Origin: JANQPX01 sp050633905
GTDB lineage: Bacteria > Pseudomonadota > Alphaproteobacteria > Geminicoccales > Geminicoccaceae
NCBI GenBank assembly: GCA_050633905.1
Contig: JBOEHJ010000046.1
Coordinates: 123,262 to 187,261 of the forward strand
DNA length: 64,000 nucleotides
Direction of reading: 5' to 3'
The translations under genes were made by a program, and so were the position numbers. Shown one piece after another: positions 25,637-35,337 of this stretch; position 1 is the first letter of the stretch, and the number at the start of each line of letters is the position of its first letter. The notes under the pieces are model-generated. The model made no database searches. It was not told where the DNA came from and saw only the letters and a list, made by a program, of their open reading frames with translations.

Positions 25637-26164
25637 CTACGTCACCTCATCGATTTCCAGTTCGCTCAATTGGCCTGGAACGAGGATTACTGGTACCCTC
25701 ATATTGCCGCCCATCTGGCTGATCAGATAGGTCACCAGCGGACCTGGATCTTCATGCCCGGCAGCCGTTCCGACGACGAGAACGGAAATTTCTGGGTCCT
25801 CATTGATCAGGGACAATAGCTCGTCGCGCCGCCGACCCTGGCGGAGATGCAGGACCGGCATCTTGCCGACGATGGCTTGAACATTCTGCGCCATCGCCTG
25901 CAAGGTTCTTTCCGCTTCCTCGCGCGCTTCGGCCTCCATCACACGTTCGACGCCGAGCCAGTGCTGAAATTCTGGGGGTTCGATCACGAAGAGCAAGGCC
26001 ACGCGCCCACCGGTCCGAAGGGCCCGGCGACAGGCGAAATAGAGAGCTGTCCTCATTTCCTCAGTCTGATCGACGACCACCAAAAACATGCGTTCCGATT
26101 GACGGGGAGCCGGGTTGGCGTCGCCCGCTTCTTCTGCAGGTAAATCGGTATTTTCTGGCATCAT
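25637..26164 (-). CDS. Universal stress protein (UspA family)
   Basis: The ATG at 26164 shares a base with the stop of the upstream gene (TGATG), so I prefer it to the longer frame from 26197. The 175-residue protein has the Usp fold, with FLVVVDQTEEM at the start of the first strand, a central VLVVGTAAGHEDPG and the end VPVILVPG. The ATP-binding G-2x-G-9x-G-S/T pattern is incomplete (the stretch after VVGTA lacks clear Gly spacing), so nucleotide binding is uncertain. It is the last gene of the TauE/TIGR02186/Usp operon. Confidence 0.82.
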   Translation of the reverse strand: MMPENTDLPAEEAGDANPAPRQSERMFLVVVDQTEEMRTALYFACRRALRTGGRVALLFVIEPPEFQHWLGVERVMEAEAREEAERTLQAMAQNVQAIVGKMPVLHLRQGRRRDELLSLINEDPEISVLVVGTAAGHEDPGPLVTYLISQMGGNMRVPVILVPGQLSELEIDEVT

Positions 26165-26943
26165 CAGGCCTTTCGGAAAACGACGCCTGCAAGCCATCCA
26201 GCGGAGATGGCGATCAAGATAGCCACAAGCCCATAAAGGGCAGCACTTTCCCTGGCGAAATCATAGACTTCGGCTTCCATGCCGACTTTGCTGATCTGCA
26301 AGGCACTTTGTTGTGCATCGATCACAAGACCATCCTTCAACTGGAAAACCTCAACCCGATACAAGCCTGGCGGCACATTGGCAGGAAATTCGAAGGTAGC
26401 CCGAAAGAGCTTCGGACCAGGAAAGTTTATCGTTACCGGGGTGACCGTGTACAGCCCCTTGCGTTCTTTATTGCGGATCAGCGCTTCGGTGAAAGCGTCG
26501 AGTTCTTCTGGCGTGTAGCCGGCACCGTCGACGGGCTTCAAGCGCAGATGCTCAACCCCGAGCTCAAGCTGGTCGCGCACGGCGTTATTGACGATATCCT
26601 GAAGAGGGTCGCTGGCCGCTATCGCAAAGAAGCTTGGCACATCGCCGAACTCGACACGGTCGCGATTGATCCAGATGCCGGCGACGCGGGCTTTGCGCCG
26701 CACCATCTGGTTCTCTCTCGGCCCCTGTATGGTGATGACGATATCACCGCCGGTCTCTGTTGAGCCGAAGACCACGACATCATCACCGACGAAGGCAGTG
26801 GTGATCGCGATCAAGCGGTCCGATACATCCGCGGCAAGGCCATTGGCGCGCGCGGGCATCGTCTCGATGGCGCCGAGAACGAAAACGCCGAGCCAGGCCA
26901 AGGTCATCAGAAGTTGGTTAGAGCGGTGATGCTTCATGGTCAA
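26164..26943 (-). CDS. TIGR02186 family membrane protein
   Basis: The 259-residue protein has an N-terminal signal or anchor (about residues 10-32), a beta-rich outer domain with VFGSTETGGDIVITIQGP and YRVEVFQLKDG, and one C-terminal membrane helix (about 233-255). These features and its place after a TauE/SafE permease gene match the alphaproteobacterial TIGR02186 family, whose function is not established. The gene overlaps its neighbours at both ends, so the three products probably work together. I infer a periplasmic accessory subunit of the sulfite/organosulfur exporter. Confidence 0.75.
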   Translation of the reverse strand: MTMKHHRSNQLLMTLAWLGVFVLGAIETMPARANGLAADVSDRLIAITTAFVGDDVVVFGSTETGGDIVITIQGPRENQMVRRKARVAGIWINRDRVEFGDVPSFFAIAASDPLQDIVNNAVRDQLELGVEHLRLKPVDGAGYTPEELDAFTEALIRNKERKGLYTVTPVTINFPGPKLFRATFEFPANVPPGLYRVEVFQLKDGLVIDAQQSALQISKVGMEAEVYDFARESAALYGLVAILIAISAGWLAGVVFRKA

Positions 26944-27854
26944 TGACCAGCTGCGCCCAGAGAAAAGAGATCGTCAGGCGTTACAATGACATCGTAGCCA
27001 AGCTTTGCGCAGACCACCAGCACGATAACGGCGAGCAGAATTCGGATTTGCTCACCGCGTAGGCGCGCCCCGACGCTGGTGCCGATCTGGGCACCGATGA
27101 CGCCGCCAACGATCAAGGAGAGTGCCAGGACGATGTCGACGGTGTAATTGTTGACGGCATGAAGGAAGGTGGTGACCGCGGTGACGAAGGCGATCTGAAA
27201 GAGGGAGGTGCCGACAACCACCTGGGTCGGCATACCGATGACGTAGATCATGGCGGGCACCATGAGAAAGCCGCCGCCGACACCCATGATCGCGGCCAGA
27301 ATACCCACGAGAAAACCCAGGACCAACGGCGTCAAGGCGCTGATATAGAGGCGCGAACGCTGAAAACGCATCTTGAACGGTAGGCCATGAAGCCAATGGT
27401 GACGGTGCAACTTGCCGCGACTACCGGTTTGCTTGATCTTGAACCAGGCGCGAACCGATTCGATGAACATCAAGCTGCCGACCGTGCCCAGGAAGATCAG
27501 GTAGGACAGCGCGATCACAAGGTCGATCTGGCCAAGCTCGCGCAGCTCGCGAAACAACCAGACGCCGAAAGCCGAGCCGATCGCACCGCCGACGACTAGG
27601 ACGGCGCCCATTTTGACATCGACATTATTGCGGCGCATATGCGCCATCACACCGGAGCTGGATGATGCCAGGATCTGGCTTGCCTCGGAACCGACCGCGA
27701 CAGCTGGCGGGATGCCGATGAAGATCAGAAGGGGGGTCATCAAGAAGCCGCCGCCGACACCAAAAATTCCCGATAAAAAACCGACGGCGCCGCCCATTCC
27801 TAGTAATAGGAATAGATTAACCGAGACTTCCGCAATCGGAAGATAGATATCCAT
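26940..27854 (-). CDS. TSUP family transporter, TauE/SafE sulfite exporter-like
   Basis: The 304-residue protein has eight or so membrane helices and two copies of the TSUP motif, GGAVGFLSGIFGVGGGFLMTP near the N-terminus and ILAAIMGVGGGFLMVP in the middle. TSUP proteins carry sulfur-containing anions such as sulfite or sulfoacetate. It is the first gene of a minus-strand operon with the TIGR02186 and Usp genes. A sulfite dehydrogenase locus (soeABC) lies 2 kb away, which fits sulfite handling. Substrate remains inferred. Confidence 0.87.
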   Translation of the reverse strand: MDIYLPIAEVSVNLFLLLGMGGAVGFLSGIFGVGGGFLMTPLLIFIGIPPAVAVGSEASQILASSSSGVMAHMRRNNVDVKMGAVLVVGGAIGSAFGVWLFRELRELGQIDLVIALSYLIFLGTVGSLMFIESVRAWFKIKQTGSRGKLHRHHWLHGLPFKMRFQRSRLYISALTPLVLGFLVGILAAIMGVGGGFLMVPAMIYVIGMPTQVVVGTSLFQIAFVTAVTTFLHAVNNYTVDIVLALSLIVGGVIGAQIGTSVGARLRGEQIRILLAVIVLVVCAKLGYDVIVTPDDLFSLGAAGH

Positions 27855-28008
27855 CGGGTACTCAAATCAGATCGGAGAAGTCACAAGGCGCGAACGCCGC
27901 CACAACATCGCCGGGCACTAGAGTTGCGTCAAGTGTTTCTCTCGTCCGAGGCGATCGATTGCTCATTATTCTCGGCCATTGAAAAAGTTTTCAGTTCCGA
28001 AGGCGGCT

Positions 28009-28428
28009 TTATCGGTTTTCCTCGCTGTTTTCCATGTCGAAGCTTCTATCGATCGGTAGCTGCAGACTATTAGCGAGATGGTTGGTCCTGGCTGCCAATG
28101 AGACCACGCGCAAAAAGTCCGCATGCATGGCATCCGTCATACCCTTCGCCTTGGCGGCAGCGCTATGGGAATGGACGCAATAGCTGCAGGAATTGGCGAT
28201 CGACACCGCCATATAGAGCATTTCCTTGACTAGGGGATCGAGCTCGCTTGGCGTCGCCATGACATCTTTGACATCCCGCCAGACATCCTCGAGCAGCTTG
28301 GGATCGAAGGCGAGATAATGCCACAGGTTGTTGATGAAATCGCTGCCTCGGGTTTGACGAATATCGTCAAAAACGGCTTTGACGCGAGGATTACTCTCGG
28401 GGTCGTTGACGCGGGCGATAACTGACAT
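28009..28428 (-). CDS. AhpD-like carboxymuconolactone decarboxylase family protein
   Basis: The 139-residue all-helical protein carries the AhpD-type active-site motif CSYCVHSH (C-x2-C-x3-H) in the central helix after EMLYMAVSIAN. Proteins with this motif act as thiol-disulfide or peroxidase partners; those without it are true decarboxylases. It therefore more likely has a redox role in the cytoplasm. It stands alone between a TauE-type operon and a MATE gene. Confidence 0.87.
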   Translation of the reverse strand: MSVIARVNDPESNPRVKAVFDDIRQTRGSDFINNLWHYLAFDPKLLEDVWRDVKDVMATPSELDPLVKEMLYMAVSIANSCSYCVHSHSAAAKAKGMTDAMHADFLRVVSLAARTNHLANSLQLPIDRSFDMENSEENR

Positions 28429-28516
28429 GATGTGGGCTCAGCTCCTATTTTGTGGGATGGGTTTGGCGCATGGGAAGAGATAGCAGAATCCGACCTCGGC
28501 AAGGCCGTGGCAAGTT

Positions 28517-29941
28517 TTAGTCATTGCGAAACAACCCCATCCAGCCGCGGATCGGGGTATGGGCAGCGATTGGCACGCGAAAACTCCAGCCGGTGCGTTG
28601 CTCCTGGGGAAGATCGATCGGGGGGTCCAACCGGCGGATCAGGCGGAAGGCGGCAGTGATGGCGATGAGGCCGAAGACGATGCCACCTAGGGCTTGTCCG
28701 GCGAGAACGCCCTCAGCGCCAAGATAATGGGCGCCTAGCCAGGCGAAGGGAATCGTGCCCAAGGTCGATCGCCCCCAATTGGCAAAGGTCGACCATTGAG
28801 GCTTGCCGAGGTTGTTGAAGGCAGCATTGGCGGTAAAGAGCGCTCCGTTGAAAATGAAGGTCAGGGCGATGAAGGTGCAAAAGAAGGCGATTAGCCCTGC
28901 TGCGTCCTCGCCTGTATTGAAGAGTGAGGCGATCTGGCCCTGCGCGAGATAGAGCAGCAACGAAACGACGCCGGTATAGAGAACGAGAAGCAGGAGTGCT
29001 TGGGCGAGCGCGCGGCTTACCCGATCCAGTTTGCTTGCGCCGAAATTTTGACCGACGATCGGTCCTATCGCGCCGGACATCGCAAAGACCGCACCGAAGG
29101 CGACGGGAATGATCCTGCCGATCACCGAATAACCGGCAACGGGTCCGTCGCCGAATTGGGCGATACTTGCGGTGACATAGGCATTGCCTACCGGCGTTGC
29201 GACATTGGTGAGCACGGCTGGCCCTGCGATCTTGCTAATGAGCCCGAGATCCTCTCTCACATGTTGCAAGCTGCAAGGTTTGATCATGCGATGCACCTTC
29301 ACGACACCGATGAGGCTGACGATGAGAACGGCGAAACGCGACAGTACGGAGGCGATTGCCGCACCTTGAACGCCAAGTCCGAAGGTGAAGATGAACAGCG
29401 GGTCGAGCGCTGCGTTGACCAGGCCACCAATCAGCGTCGAATACATTGCGCGCTTCGGATCACCGATTGCGCGCAGCACGCCTCCACCCGCCATGGCAAG
29501 GGCGAGAACCGGCATGGATGGCACAATGATCCTTAGATAGTCGGAGGCCAGCTCATGGGCACGGCCCTCAGCACCAAGTGCAGTCAAGAAAAAAGGGACC
29601 GTCAACCAGATCACCAGGGCTATCGGTATGGTGACCAGGAGCGCGAAGAGGCCAACGGTTCCGACATATCGTCTTGCGCGTTCTTCCTCACCGGCACCGA
29701 TGGCGCGTGCGACCAGCGCGCCCATGGCAATTGCGATCCCAATCGAGATCGATGTGGTGAAAAACAAGATGGAGCCCGCATAGCCGATGGCTGCTGCAAG
29801 CTCAGTTTCGCCGAGCAGACTGAGAAAATACATATCGGCAAGATCGACCAGAAAAATCGCCATAAGACCCAAGGTAGCGGTCGAGGTCATGACGGTGATG
29901 TGCTTCATGGTTGATCCAGAAGCGAATAATGCTTCCTTCAT
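28517..29941 (-). CDS. MATE family efflux transporter
   Basis: Starts at 30019 (GTG) and 29941 (ATG) are both without a clear ribosome site; I chose 29941 because family members begin shortly before the STMKHITVMT segment. About 475 residues, twelve membrane helices, with GLMAIFLVDLADMYFLSLLGE and the NPxF-like VLRAIGDPKRAMYSTLIGG. It differs from the MATE protein at 21961-23349 and is not a recent duplicate. It probably exports cationic or organic compounds using an ion gradient. It starts divergently from soeA. Confidence 0.88.
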   Translation of the reverse strand: MKEALFASGSTMKHITVMTSTATLGLMAIFLVDLADMYFLSLLGETELAAAIGYAGSILFFTTSISIGIAIAMGALVARAIGAGEEERARRYVGTVGLFALLVTIPIALVIWLTVPFFLTALGAEGRAHELASDYLRIIVPSMPVLALAMAGGGVLRAIGDPKRAMYSTLIGGLVNAALDPLFIFTFGLGVQGAAIASVLSRFAVLIVSLIGVVKVHRMIKPCSLQHVREDLGLISKIAGPAVLTNVATPVGNAYVTASIAQFGDGPVAGYSVIGRIIPVAFGAVFAMSGAIGPIVGQNFGASKLDRVSRALAQALLLLVLYTGVVSLLLYLAQGQIASLFNTGEDAAGLIAFFCTFIALTFIFNGALFTANAAFNNLGKPQWSTFANWGRSTLGTIPFAWLGAHYLGAEGVLAGQALGGIVFGLIAITAAFRLIRRLDPPIDLPQEQRTGWSFRVPIAAHTPIRGWMGLFRND

Positions 29942-30124
29942 TGGTTGAACGATGCCGGTTTGGCCTTGCCGATGGGTGATGTAAAAGCTGTAAAAAGAGG
30001 CATCCTTGCCACCAAACACGATAGAATCATTCAGTTTTCCCCGCCCTGTCTTTCGATCCGCTATCTGGACATGCTATGAGCTTAGCCGTCGGTCAAGCTG
30101 ACTGATATCAAAAGAAATAGCCTA

Positions 30125-33052
30125 TTGGTCGGAGGCGCCGCCCTGCGAAAGCGAAAACCGATTGCCACGTCGTTGCCGATTGGCGACGACGTCAAAACGA
30201 CGACGTGTCATTTATGCGCCGGTCGTTGTGGCATGAAGGTCCATTTGAAAGACGGCAAGGTAAGATTCATCGAGGGCAACCGTGATCACCCGGTGAACGA
30301 GGGCGCTTTGTGTGCCAAAGGGTCAGCCGCCATCCAGCAGCAAGATAGCCCGGCGAAGCTTACTCGCCCGATGAAGCGGATCGGCCCGAGGGGCAAGGGG
30401 CGGTTCAAGGAGATCGGCTGGGATGAGGCTCTCCGCATTGCGACCAACTGGCTGAGCAAGATCAGGAATGTCGATCCAAAGCAGCTCGCCTTTTTTACCG
30501 GCCAGGACCAAAGCCAGGCGCTGACCAGCTGGTGGGCCGAACAATTCGGCACGCCCAATTATGCGACCAATGGTGGTGTTTGTTCAGTCAACATGGCTGC
30601 AGCCGGCCATTACACAATCGGTGGATCTTTTTGGGAGGCGGGCGAGCCGGATTGGGACCGTTCGCGTTACGTCATGATGTTCGGCTGTGCCGAGGATCAT
30701 GCAAGCAATCCGATCAAGCGCGGCCTTTCGAAGCTGAAAGAGAGGGGGGCCAAGGTCGTTTCGGTGAACCCGGTGCGGACCGGCTATGCAGCGATCGCCG
30801 ATGAATGGCTCAGCATTCGACCGGGAACTGACGGCCTGTTCATCCTGTCGATTGTTCAGGAATTGCTCAAAGCCGGCAAAATCGATGTCGACTATCTGAT
30901 CCGCTATACCAATGTTTCCTGGCTGGTTTTTGTTGAAGAGGGGGCCGCGCATGGCATGTTCGTGCGCACGGCGGATGAGAAGCCGATTGTCTGGGATCGG
31001 GAGAGAAGCCAACCGCGCGCCTATGACGACCTCGATGCCAAGCCGGCGCTCTATGGGGAAGTTAAACTGGCCAGCGGTCGAAGGGCAGCACCCGCCTTTC
31101 AGCTTCTTGTCGAGCGTTATCTCGATCCGATCTACAGCCCCGATCAGGTGGCCGAGGAGACCGGCATTCCCGCCGCGACGATCCGACGAATCGCCGCCGA
31201 ACTCGCGACGGTCGCTTTCGAACAAGCGATCCTGCTGGATCAGCCCTGGACCGACGTCTTTGGCCGGCGTCATGACAAGATGATCGGGCGCCCCATCGCG
31301 ATCCATGCGATGCGCGGTATTTCGGCCCATACCAACGGATTCCATACCTGCCGGGCGCTGCATCTTCTCCAAGCGCTCTTGGGATCGATCGATTGTCCGG
31401 GCGGTTTTCGCTACAAGCCGCCTTTTCCAGGGCCGATACCACCTGTGACGAGGCCAGCTACCAAGGCGACACCGGGCACGTCGTCGCATCGCCCACCACT
31501 TGGTTTTCCGGCGGGCCCCGAAGATCTCTTCATCGATGAGGAAGGCAGCCCTTCCAGGCTCGATAAGGCGCTGTCCTGGGAAGCCCCACTTGCCGTTCAC
31601 GGTATGATCCAAAGCGTGATCTCCAACGCCTATAACCGCGATCCCTACCCGATCGATACTTTACTGATCCATATGGCAGATATGGCTGGCAATTCGGCCA
31701 TGAATAGAGACGAAGCCGCCCGTATGCTGTCCGAACTGGACGAAGAAAGTGGTGAATATCGTATCCCGAGAATTATCTGTTCGGACGCTTATTTCTCGGA
31801 AACGGCTGCTTTTGCGGATCTCATCTTGCCTGACACCACGTTCCTCGAACGTTGGGATTGTCTCTCGATCCTGGATAGTTCGATTAGCACCGCGGACGGG
31901 CCGGCTGATGCGATCCGACAACCGGTGCTGGCGCCAGATCGCGATGTGCGGCCGTTTCAGGATGTTTTGCTGGATCTTGGCGCGCGCCTGAGCCTGCCGG
32001 GTTTTGTCGATGAAGATGGCGCTGCGCTCTATCCAGATGGTTATGGCGACTATTTGGTTAACCATGAGCGAAAGCCCGGCCAGGGCAGTTTGATGGGTTG
32101 GCGTGGCGATGATGGAACGATGAAGGGGAAGGGAGCCCCTAATCCGGATCAGTTGCAGCTTTATATCGATAACGGTTGCTTTTGGCAGGATCAGCTCCCG
32201 CCAGAAGCCCGGTATTTCAAACATGCCAACCGAGCCTATCTCGACTACGCAGTCGATATGGGTTTCATCGACGACGCCGAACCGATCATCCATCAGCTCT
32301 ATAGCGAGGTGCTGCAGAAGTTCAGGCTTGCGGCCGAAGGCCATAGCTATATTCGCCCCCCAGACCGTCATCAGGAACGCATCCGGGCATTCTTCGATCC
32401 TTTGCCGTTCTGGTATCCCCCGTTCGAGGATCCCAACAGCAACGACGACGATTTTCCAATACATGCAATCACGCAGCGCCCTATGGCGATGTCCCCTAAC
32501 CGGTCTTCCGAAAGCGCTTGGCTTTCCAAGGTCGAAGGCCCTCCCCGTCTCTATATGAACCGTCTTCTTGGCAAAGAACTTGGCCTCCAAGACGATGATT
32601 GGGCCTGGGTCACGTCATGCCACGGTAGCGTAAAAGGACAAATTCGGCTGATGGAAGGGGTTAACGATCGGACGGTCTGGACTTGGAATGCCGTTGATAA
32701 GCGCAAGCGTTTTCGGCAATCACCGCCCGCATCTGATCAAGGATCGAAGACGAACCTCTCGTTCAATCGCCTGATCGATGAGTTGCTGCCAGCCCAGCCT
32801 GGAGGGCATCGATATGCTCTGGCCGATCCGGTGACCGGCCAGGCCGCCTGGTACGACCTCCGTGTTCGTGTCGAACCTGCTGATGCAAAAGGCGGAAGAG
32901 CTGTCGTGCCATTGAGCAGAGAGCCGCGTTCGACAGGCTCGACAAAAGGTGCCAAGGACCTCGTTGTTGCGCCATTGCCGTTGAACGCCTCAACCACTGA
33001 AGTCCCTGAAGAGTCTGTTCTGATCACCCTCGAGGGAAGAAAGGCGTCATGA
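30125..33052 (+). CDS. soeA: Molybdopterin oxidoreductase, SoeA-type sulfite dehydrogenase catalytic subunit
   Basis: A TTG start at 30125 is the only reasonable choice after an in-frame stop at 30083. The 975-residue length matches SoeA. The N-terminus has a [4Fe-4S] set (CHLCAGRC and a distal ALCAKG), and no Tat signal is present, so it acts in the cytoplasm. GGVCSVNMAAAG holds the probable Mo-ligand Cys. Three subunits, A (Mo), B (ferredoxin) and C (DmsC-like anchor), overlap by ATGA-type junctions. SoeABC oxidises sulfite to sulfate and feeds electrons to quinone. Polysulfide or thiosulfate reductases are close relatives, but absence of a Tat signal, the length and the sulfur context favour SoeA. 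Confidence 0.82.
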   Translation: MVGGAALRKRKPIATSLPIGDDVKTTTCHLCAGRCGMKVHLKDGKVRFIEGNRDHPVNEGALCAKGSAAIQQQDSPAKLTRPMKRIGPRGKGRFKEIGWDEALRIATNWLSKIRNVDPKQLAFFTGQDQSQALTSWWAEQFGTPNYATNGGVCSVNMAAAGHYTIGGSFWEAGEPDWDRSRYVMMFGCAEDHASNPIKRGLSKLKERGAKVVSVNPVRTGYAAIADEWLSIRPGTDGLFILSIVQELLKAGKIDVDYLIRYTNVSWLVFVEEGAAHGMFVRTADEKPIVWDRERSQPRAYDDLDAKPALYGEVKLASGRRAAPAFQLLVERYLDPIYSPDQVAEETGIPAATIRRIAAELATVAFEQAILLDQPWTDVFGRRHDKMIGRPIAIHAMRGISAHTNGFHTCRALHLLQALLGSIDCPGGFRYKPPFPGPIPPVTRPATKATPGTSSHRPPLGFPAGPEDLFIDEEGSPSRLDKALSWEAPLAVHGMIQSVISNAYNRDPYPIDTLLIHMADMAGNSAMNRDEAARMLSELDEESGEYRIPRIICSDAYFSETAAFADLILPDTTFLERWDCLSILDSSISTADGPADAIRQPVLAPDRDVRPFQDVLLDLGARLSLPGFVDEDGAALYPDGYGDYLVNHERKPGQGSLMGWRGDDGTMKGKGAPNPDQLQLYIDNGCFWQDQLPPEARYFKHANRAYLDYAVDMGFIDDAEPIIHQLYSEVLQKFRLAAEGHSYIRPPDRHQERIRAFFDPLPFWYPPFEDPNSNDDDFPIHAITQRPMAMSPNRSSESAWLSKVEGPPRLYMNRLLGKELGLQDDDWAWVTSCHGSVKGQIRLMEGVNDRTVWTWNAVDKRKRFRQSPPASDQGSKTNLSFNRLIDELLPAQPGGHRYALADPVTGQAAWYDLRVRVEPADAKGGRAVVPLSREPRSTGSTKGAKDLVVAPLPLNASTTEVPEESVLITLEGRKAS

Positions 33053-33780
33053 CCAGCTTGCCGATGAAAAGGCCGGCAAAGCGCCTAGGTTTGGTAACTG
33101 ATCTCGACATCTGCGTGGGGTGCCATGCCTGCACGGTCAGCTGCCAGCAATGGAATGCCGATGCTGCCGCCGATCAAGACGCTCTGAACCCGGCGATGCT
33201 TACCACTTCGTTGAACCGGGTTTTCACCTACGAGGCGGGCGATGGTGCAGAGGGACGAACAGTCCATTTTCCAAAGTCTTGCCTGCATTGCGAGGACGCT
33301 GCCTGCGTCACCGTCTGCCCGACGGGTGCTGCCTATAAGCGTGATCAAGACGGTGTCGTCCTGGTGGATGAAGAGCGGTGCATCGGTTGTGGCTTTTGCG
33401 CCTGGGCCTGCCCTTACGGCGCCTGCGAATTGGATGCAAATGAAGGCGTCATGAAGAAATGTACGCTCTGTATCGACCGTATCTACAACGAAACGCTGCC
33501 GGCCGAAGACCAGGAACCAGCCTGTGTCACAAGCTGTCCAGCTCATGCCCGACATTTCGGCGACTTCGCCGATCCCCATTCGGTCGTCTCGAAGCTCACG
33601 GCAGGCCGAGAGGGTTATGATCTCATGCCGGCGCTGAATTATCATCCGACCAACAAATATCTGCCGCCTCGTAAGCCGGTCGCATCGAACAAAAACATCA
33701 ACGCGCCCAAAGCGCTTACCCCCAAACCCGAAGGCAGCTTTCTCGGCTGGTTGGATCGGGTGCTTTCCGATTTGCCATGA
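33049..33780 (+). CDS. soeB: SoeB, four-cluster [4Fe-4S] electron-transfer subunit
   Basis: The ATG overlaps the soeA stop. The 243-residue protein is a DmsB-type ferredoxin with four Cys sets: CVGCHACTVSC, CLHCEDAACVTVC, CIGCGFCAWAC and CTLC with a distal CVTSC. It should pass electrons from the Mo centre of SoeA to the membrane subunit SoeC. It has no signal peptide. The downstream gene overlaps its stop. Confidence 0.9.
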   Translation: MTSLPMKRPAKRLGLVTDLDICVGCHACTVSCQQWNADAAADQDALNPAMLTTSLNRVFTYEAGDGAEGRTVHFPKSCLHCEDAACVTVCPTGAAYKRDQDGVVLVDEERCIGCGFCAWACPYGACELDANEGVMKKCTLCIDRIYNETLPAEDQEPACVTSCPAHARHFGDFADPHSVVSKLTAGREGYDLMPALNYHPTNKYLPPRKPVASNKNINAPKALTPKPEGSFLGWLDRVLSDLP

Positions 33781-34826
33781 ATCCCAGCCTTTCGACGATC
33801 GTCTTCACGATAAGTTCGGGCCTCGGCTACGGTATGCTGGTGATCTTGGCGCTTTTGGCTGTCACCGGCGCAATTCCGACATCTTCTTGGCTGGGCTTTG
33901 TCGGTCTTGGCTCGGCTCTCGCCGCCGTAACAGTTGGTCTGCTGCTGTCGTTATCTCGTCTTGGGCGAGCAAGACGTGCCTGGATGGTGCTGACGCAAAT
34001 CCGAAGCTCGTGGCTATCAAGAGAGGGCTTGTCAGGGCTTATGACCTACGTCCCGGCACTGCTGTTTGCTTTTGGCTGGATCTTTCTTAGAGACACTTCC
34101 GGGATCTTCACGATATTTGCTTTGGCGACGGTGTTCGGTGCGATCACGACGGTTTATTGCACGGGCAAGAAATTCGCCTCGCTGCGCACGGTCCAGGCTT
34201 GGCATCAGAGGCTGACGGTGCCGGTCTACCTGGCCTTTGCCTTGATGACAGGCGCGCTTGCAACTCATCTGCTCGTTGCGATGTTCGGTCTACCGAATGG
34301 ATTGATCGGATTCCTTACCTTAATCGCGGTCGCGTCGGCATTCGGCTTGAAGACCCTCGCTTGGCAACAGCAGTCCGAAGGCCAGCCAGTTGCAACCATT
34401 GAAAACGCCACCGGATTAGGTGATTTCGGCCCGATACGGACATTTGATCCGCCCAGAACACAATCTCATTATCTGTTGCGTGAAATGGGCTTCGAAATCG
34501 GTCGCAAACATGCCCAGCGCCTTAGAAAATATGCCGTGTATTCCGGCTTGATCGGATCGTTGCTGTTGACGCTACTGGCAATATTTCTCAATGGCTGGCT
34601 CAGCTTGATCACGGCACTTTTGGCCTTCGCCACGGGCATGGTTGGCGTGCTCTTGGAGCGCTGGTTGTTCTTTGCCGAAGCCGAACATGTGTCGATGCTG
34701 TTCTACGGGCAAAGCGCTGAGGATGAGGTTAGCGTAGAAGCCGATCGAGCAAAGCCACCAACGGAAATGATCCGCCGTCAGCGGCGACCGAGATCAGCGC
34801 TCGCGTCGGGTAAACCGATATCGTGA
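33777..34826 (+). CDS. soeC: SoeC, DmsC-like membrane anchor subunit
   Basis: The ATG overlaps the soeB stop. The 349-residue protein has about eight to nine membrane helices and the family motif SRLGRARRAWMVLTQIRSSW followed by LSREG. It should anchor SoeAB to the inner face of the cytoplasmic membrane and donate electrons to the quinone pool. The charged C-terminal tail (about 40 residues) is longer than the membrane core needs. It is convergent with the ArsR-type repressor gene. Confidence 0.88.
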   Translation: MNPSLSTIVFTISSGLGYGMLVILALLAVTGAIPTSSWLGFVGLGSALAAVTVGLLLSLSRLGRARRAWMVLTQIRSSWLSREGLSGLMTYVPALLFAFGWIFLRDTSGIFTIFALATVFGAITTVYCTGKKFASLRTVQAWHQRLTVPVYLAFALMTGALATHLLVAMFGLPNGLIGFLTLIAVASAFGLKTLAWQQQSEGQPVATIENATGLGDFGPIRTFDPPRTQSHYLLREMGFEIGRKHAQRLRKYAVYSGLIGSLLLTLLAIFLNGWLSLITALLAFATGMVGVLLERWLFFAEAEHVSMLFYGQSAEDEVSVEADRAKPPTEMIRRQRRPRSALASGKPIS

Positions 34827-34968
34827 CGACACCAATTCCTCATCGGAACATCGTAGATTAAGCTCGATCAAGGTGCTTTGCGTCGGGATCGTCGCGAATT
34901 CGTCGATGCTCATGCTGCTTTGACTGCCCGGCTCCCCCTTTTGGAAAGACCGAGCAGCAGGCAAAGCG

Positions 34969-35337
34969 TCAGGCGGCGGAACGTTCCAGCCTGCGGGCAG
35001 CTTCGGCCATCGGAATAGCCGGCAACGGCATTTCCTGCTCATCGCTGCCACAATAGAGCTTATGCAAAGTCGCCAGAACGGCTGGGGCTTCGGCACCGGC
35101 AACCCGATAGTAGATCGTTTGCGAGGCACGGCGGGTCTGCACCAGCCCGTCGCGTCTCAAACGGGCGAGATGTTGCGAAAGTGCGGACTGGCTAAGACCG
35201 ATCTTTTCGACCAGATCACCGACCGATCGTTCGCCTTCCAGCAATGTGCACAGGATCATCAGGCGGTGTTCATTTCCCAGGGTCTTCAAAAGCCCTGAAG
35301 CCTCTCTCGCTAGAGGCTGCAACTCTGTCGAGTCCAT
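34969..35337 (-). CDS. ArsR family repressor of BigR/SqrR persulfide-sensor type
   Basis: ATG 35337 (MDSTELQPL) gives a 122-residue protein; the frame could extend to 35385. The winged helix-turn-helix includes SVGDLVEKIGLSQSALSQHLARLR. Two Cys are placed as in SqrR, BigR and YgaV: Cys30 in RLMILC and Cys96 in LHKLYC, 66 residues apart, the same gap as SqrR Cys41-Cys107. Those regulators form a tetrasulfide bridge with reactive sulfur and leave DNA. The gene is convergent with soeABC, so control of sulfur oxidation genes is likely. The target sites were not identified. Confidence 0.82.
   Translation of the reverse strand: MDSTELQPLAREASGLLKTLGNEHRLMILCTLLEGERSVGDLVEKIGLSQSALSQHLARLRRDGLVQTRRASQTIYYRVAGAEAPAVLATLHKLYCGSDEQEMPLPAIPMAEAARRLERSAA

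Noticed and set aside
30584..31612. A 342-codon open frame antisense to soeA
   Set aside because: Shadow of codon bias in the Mo-enzyme gene; the translated sequence is low in conserved patterns and overlaps the Mo-ligand region.
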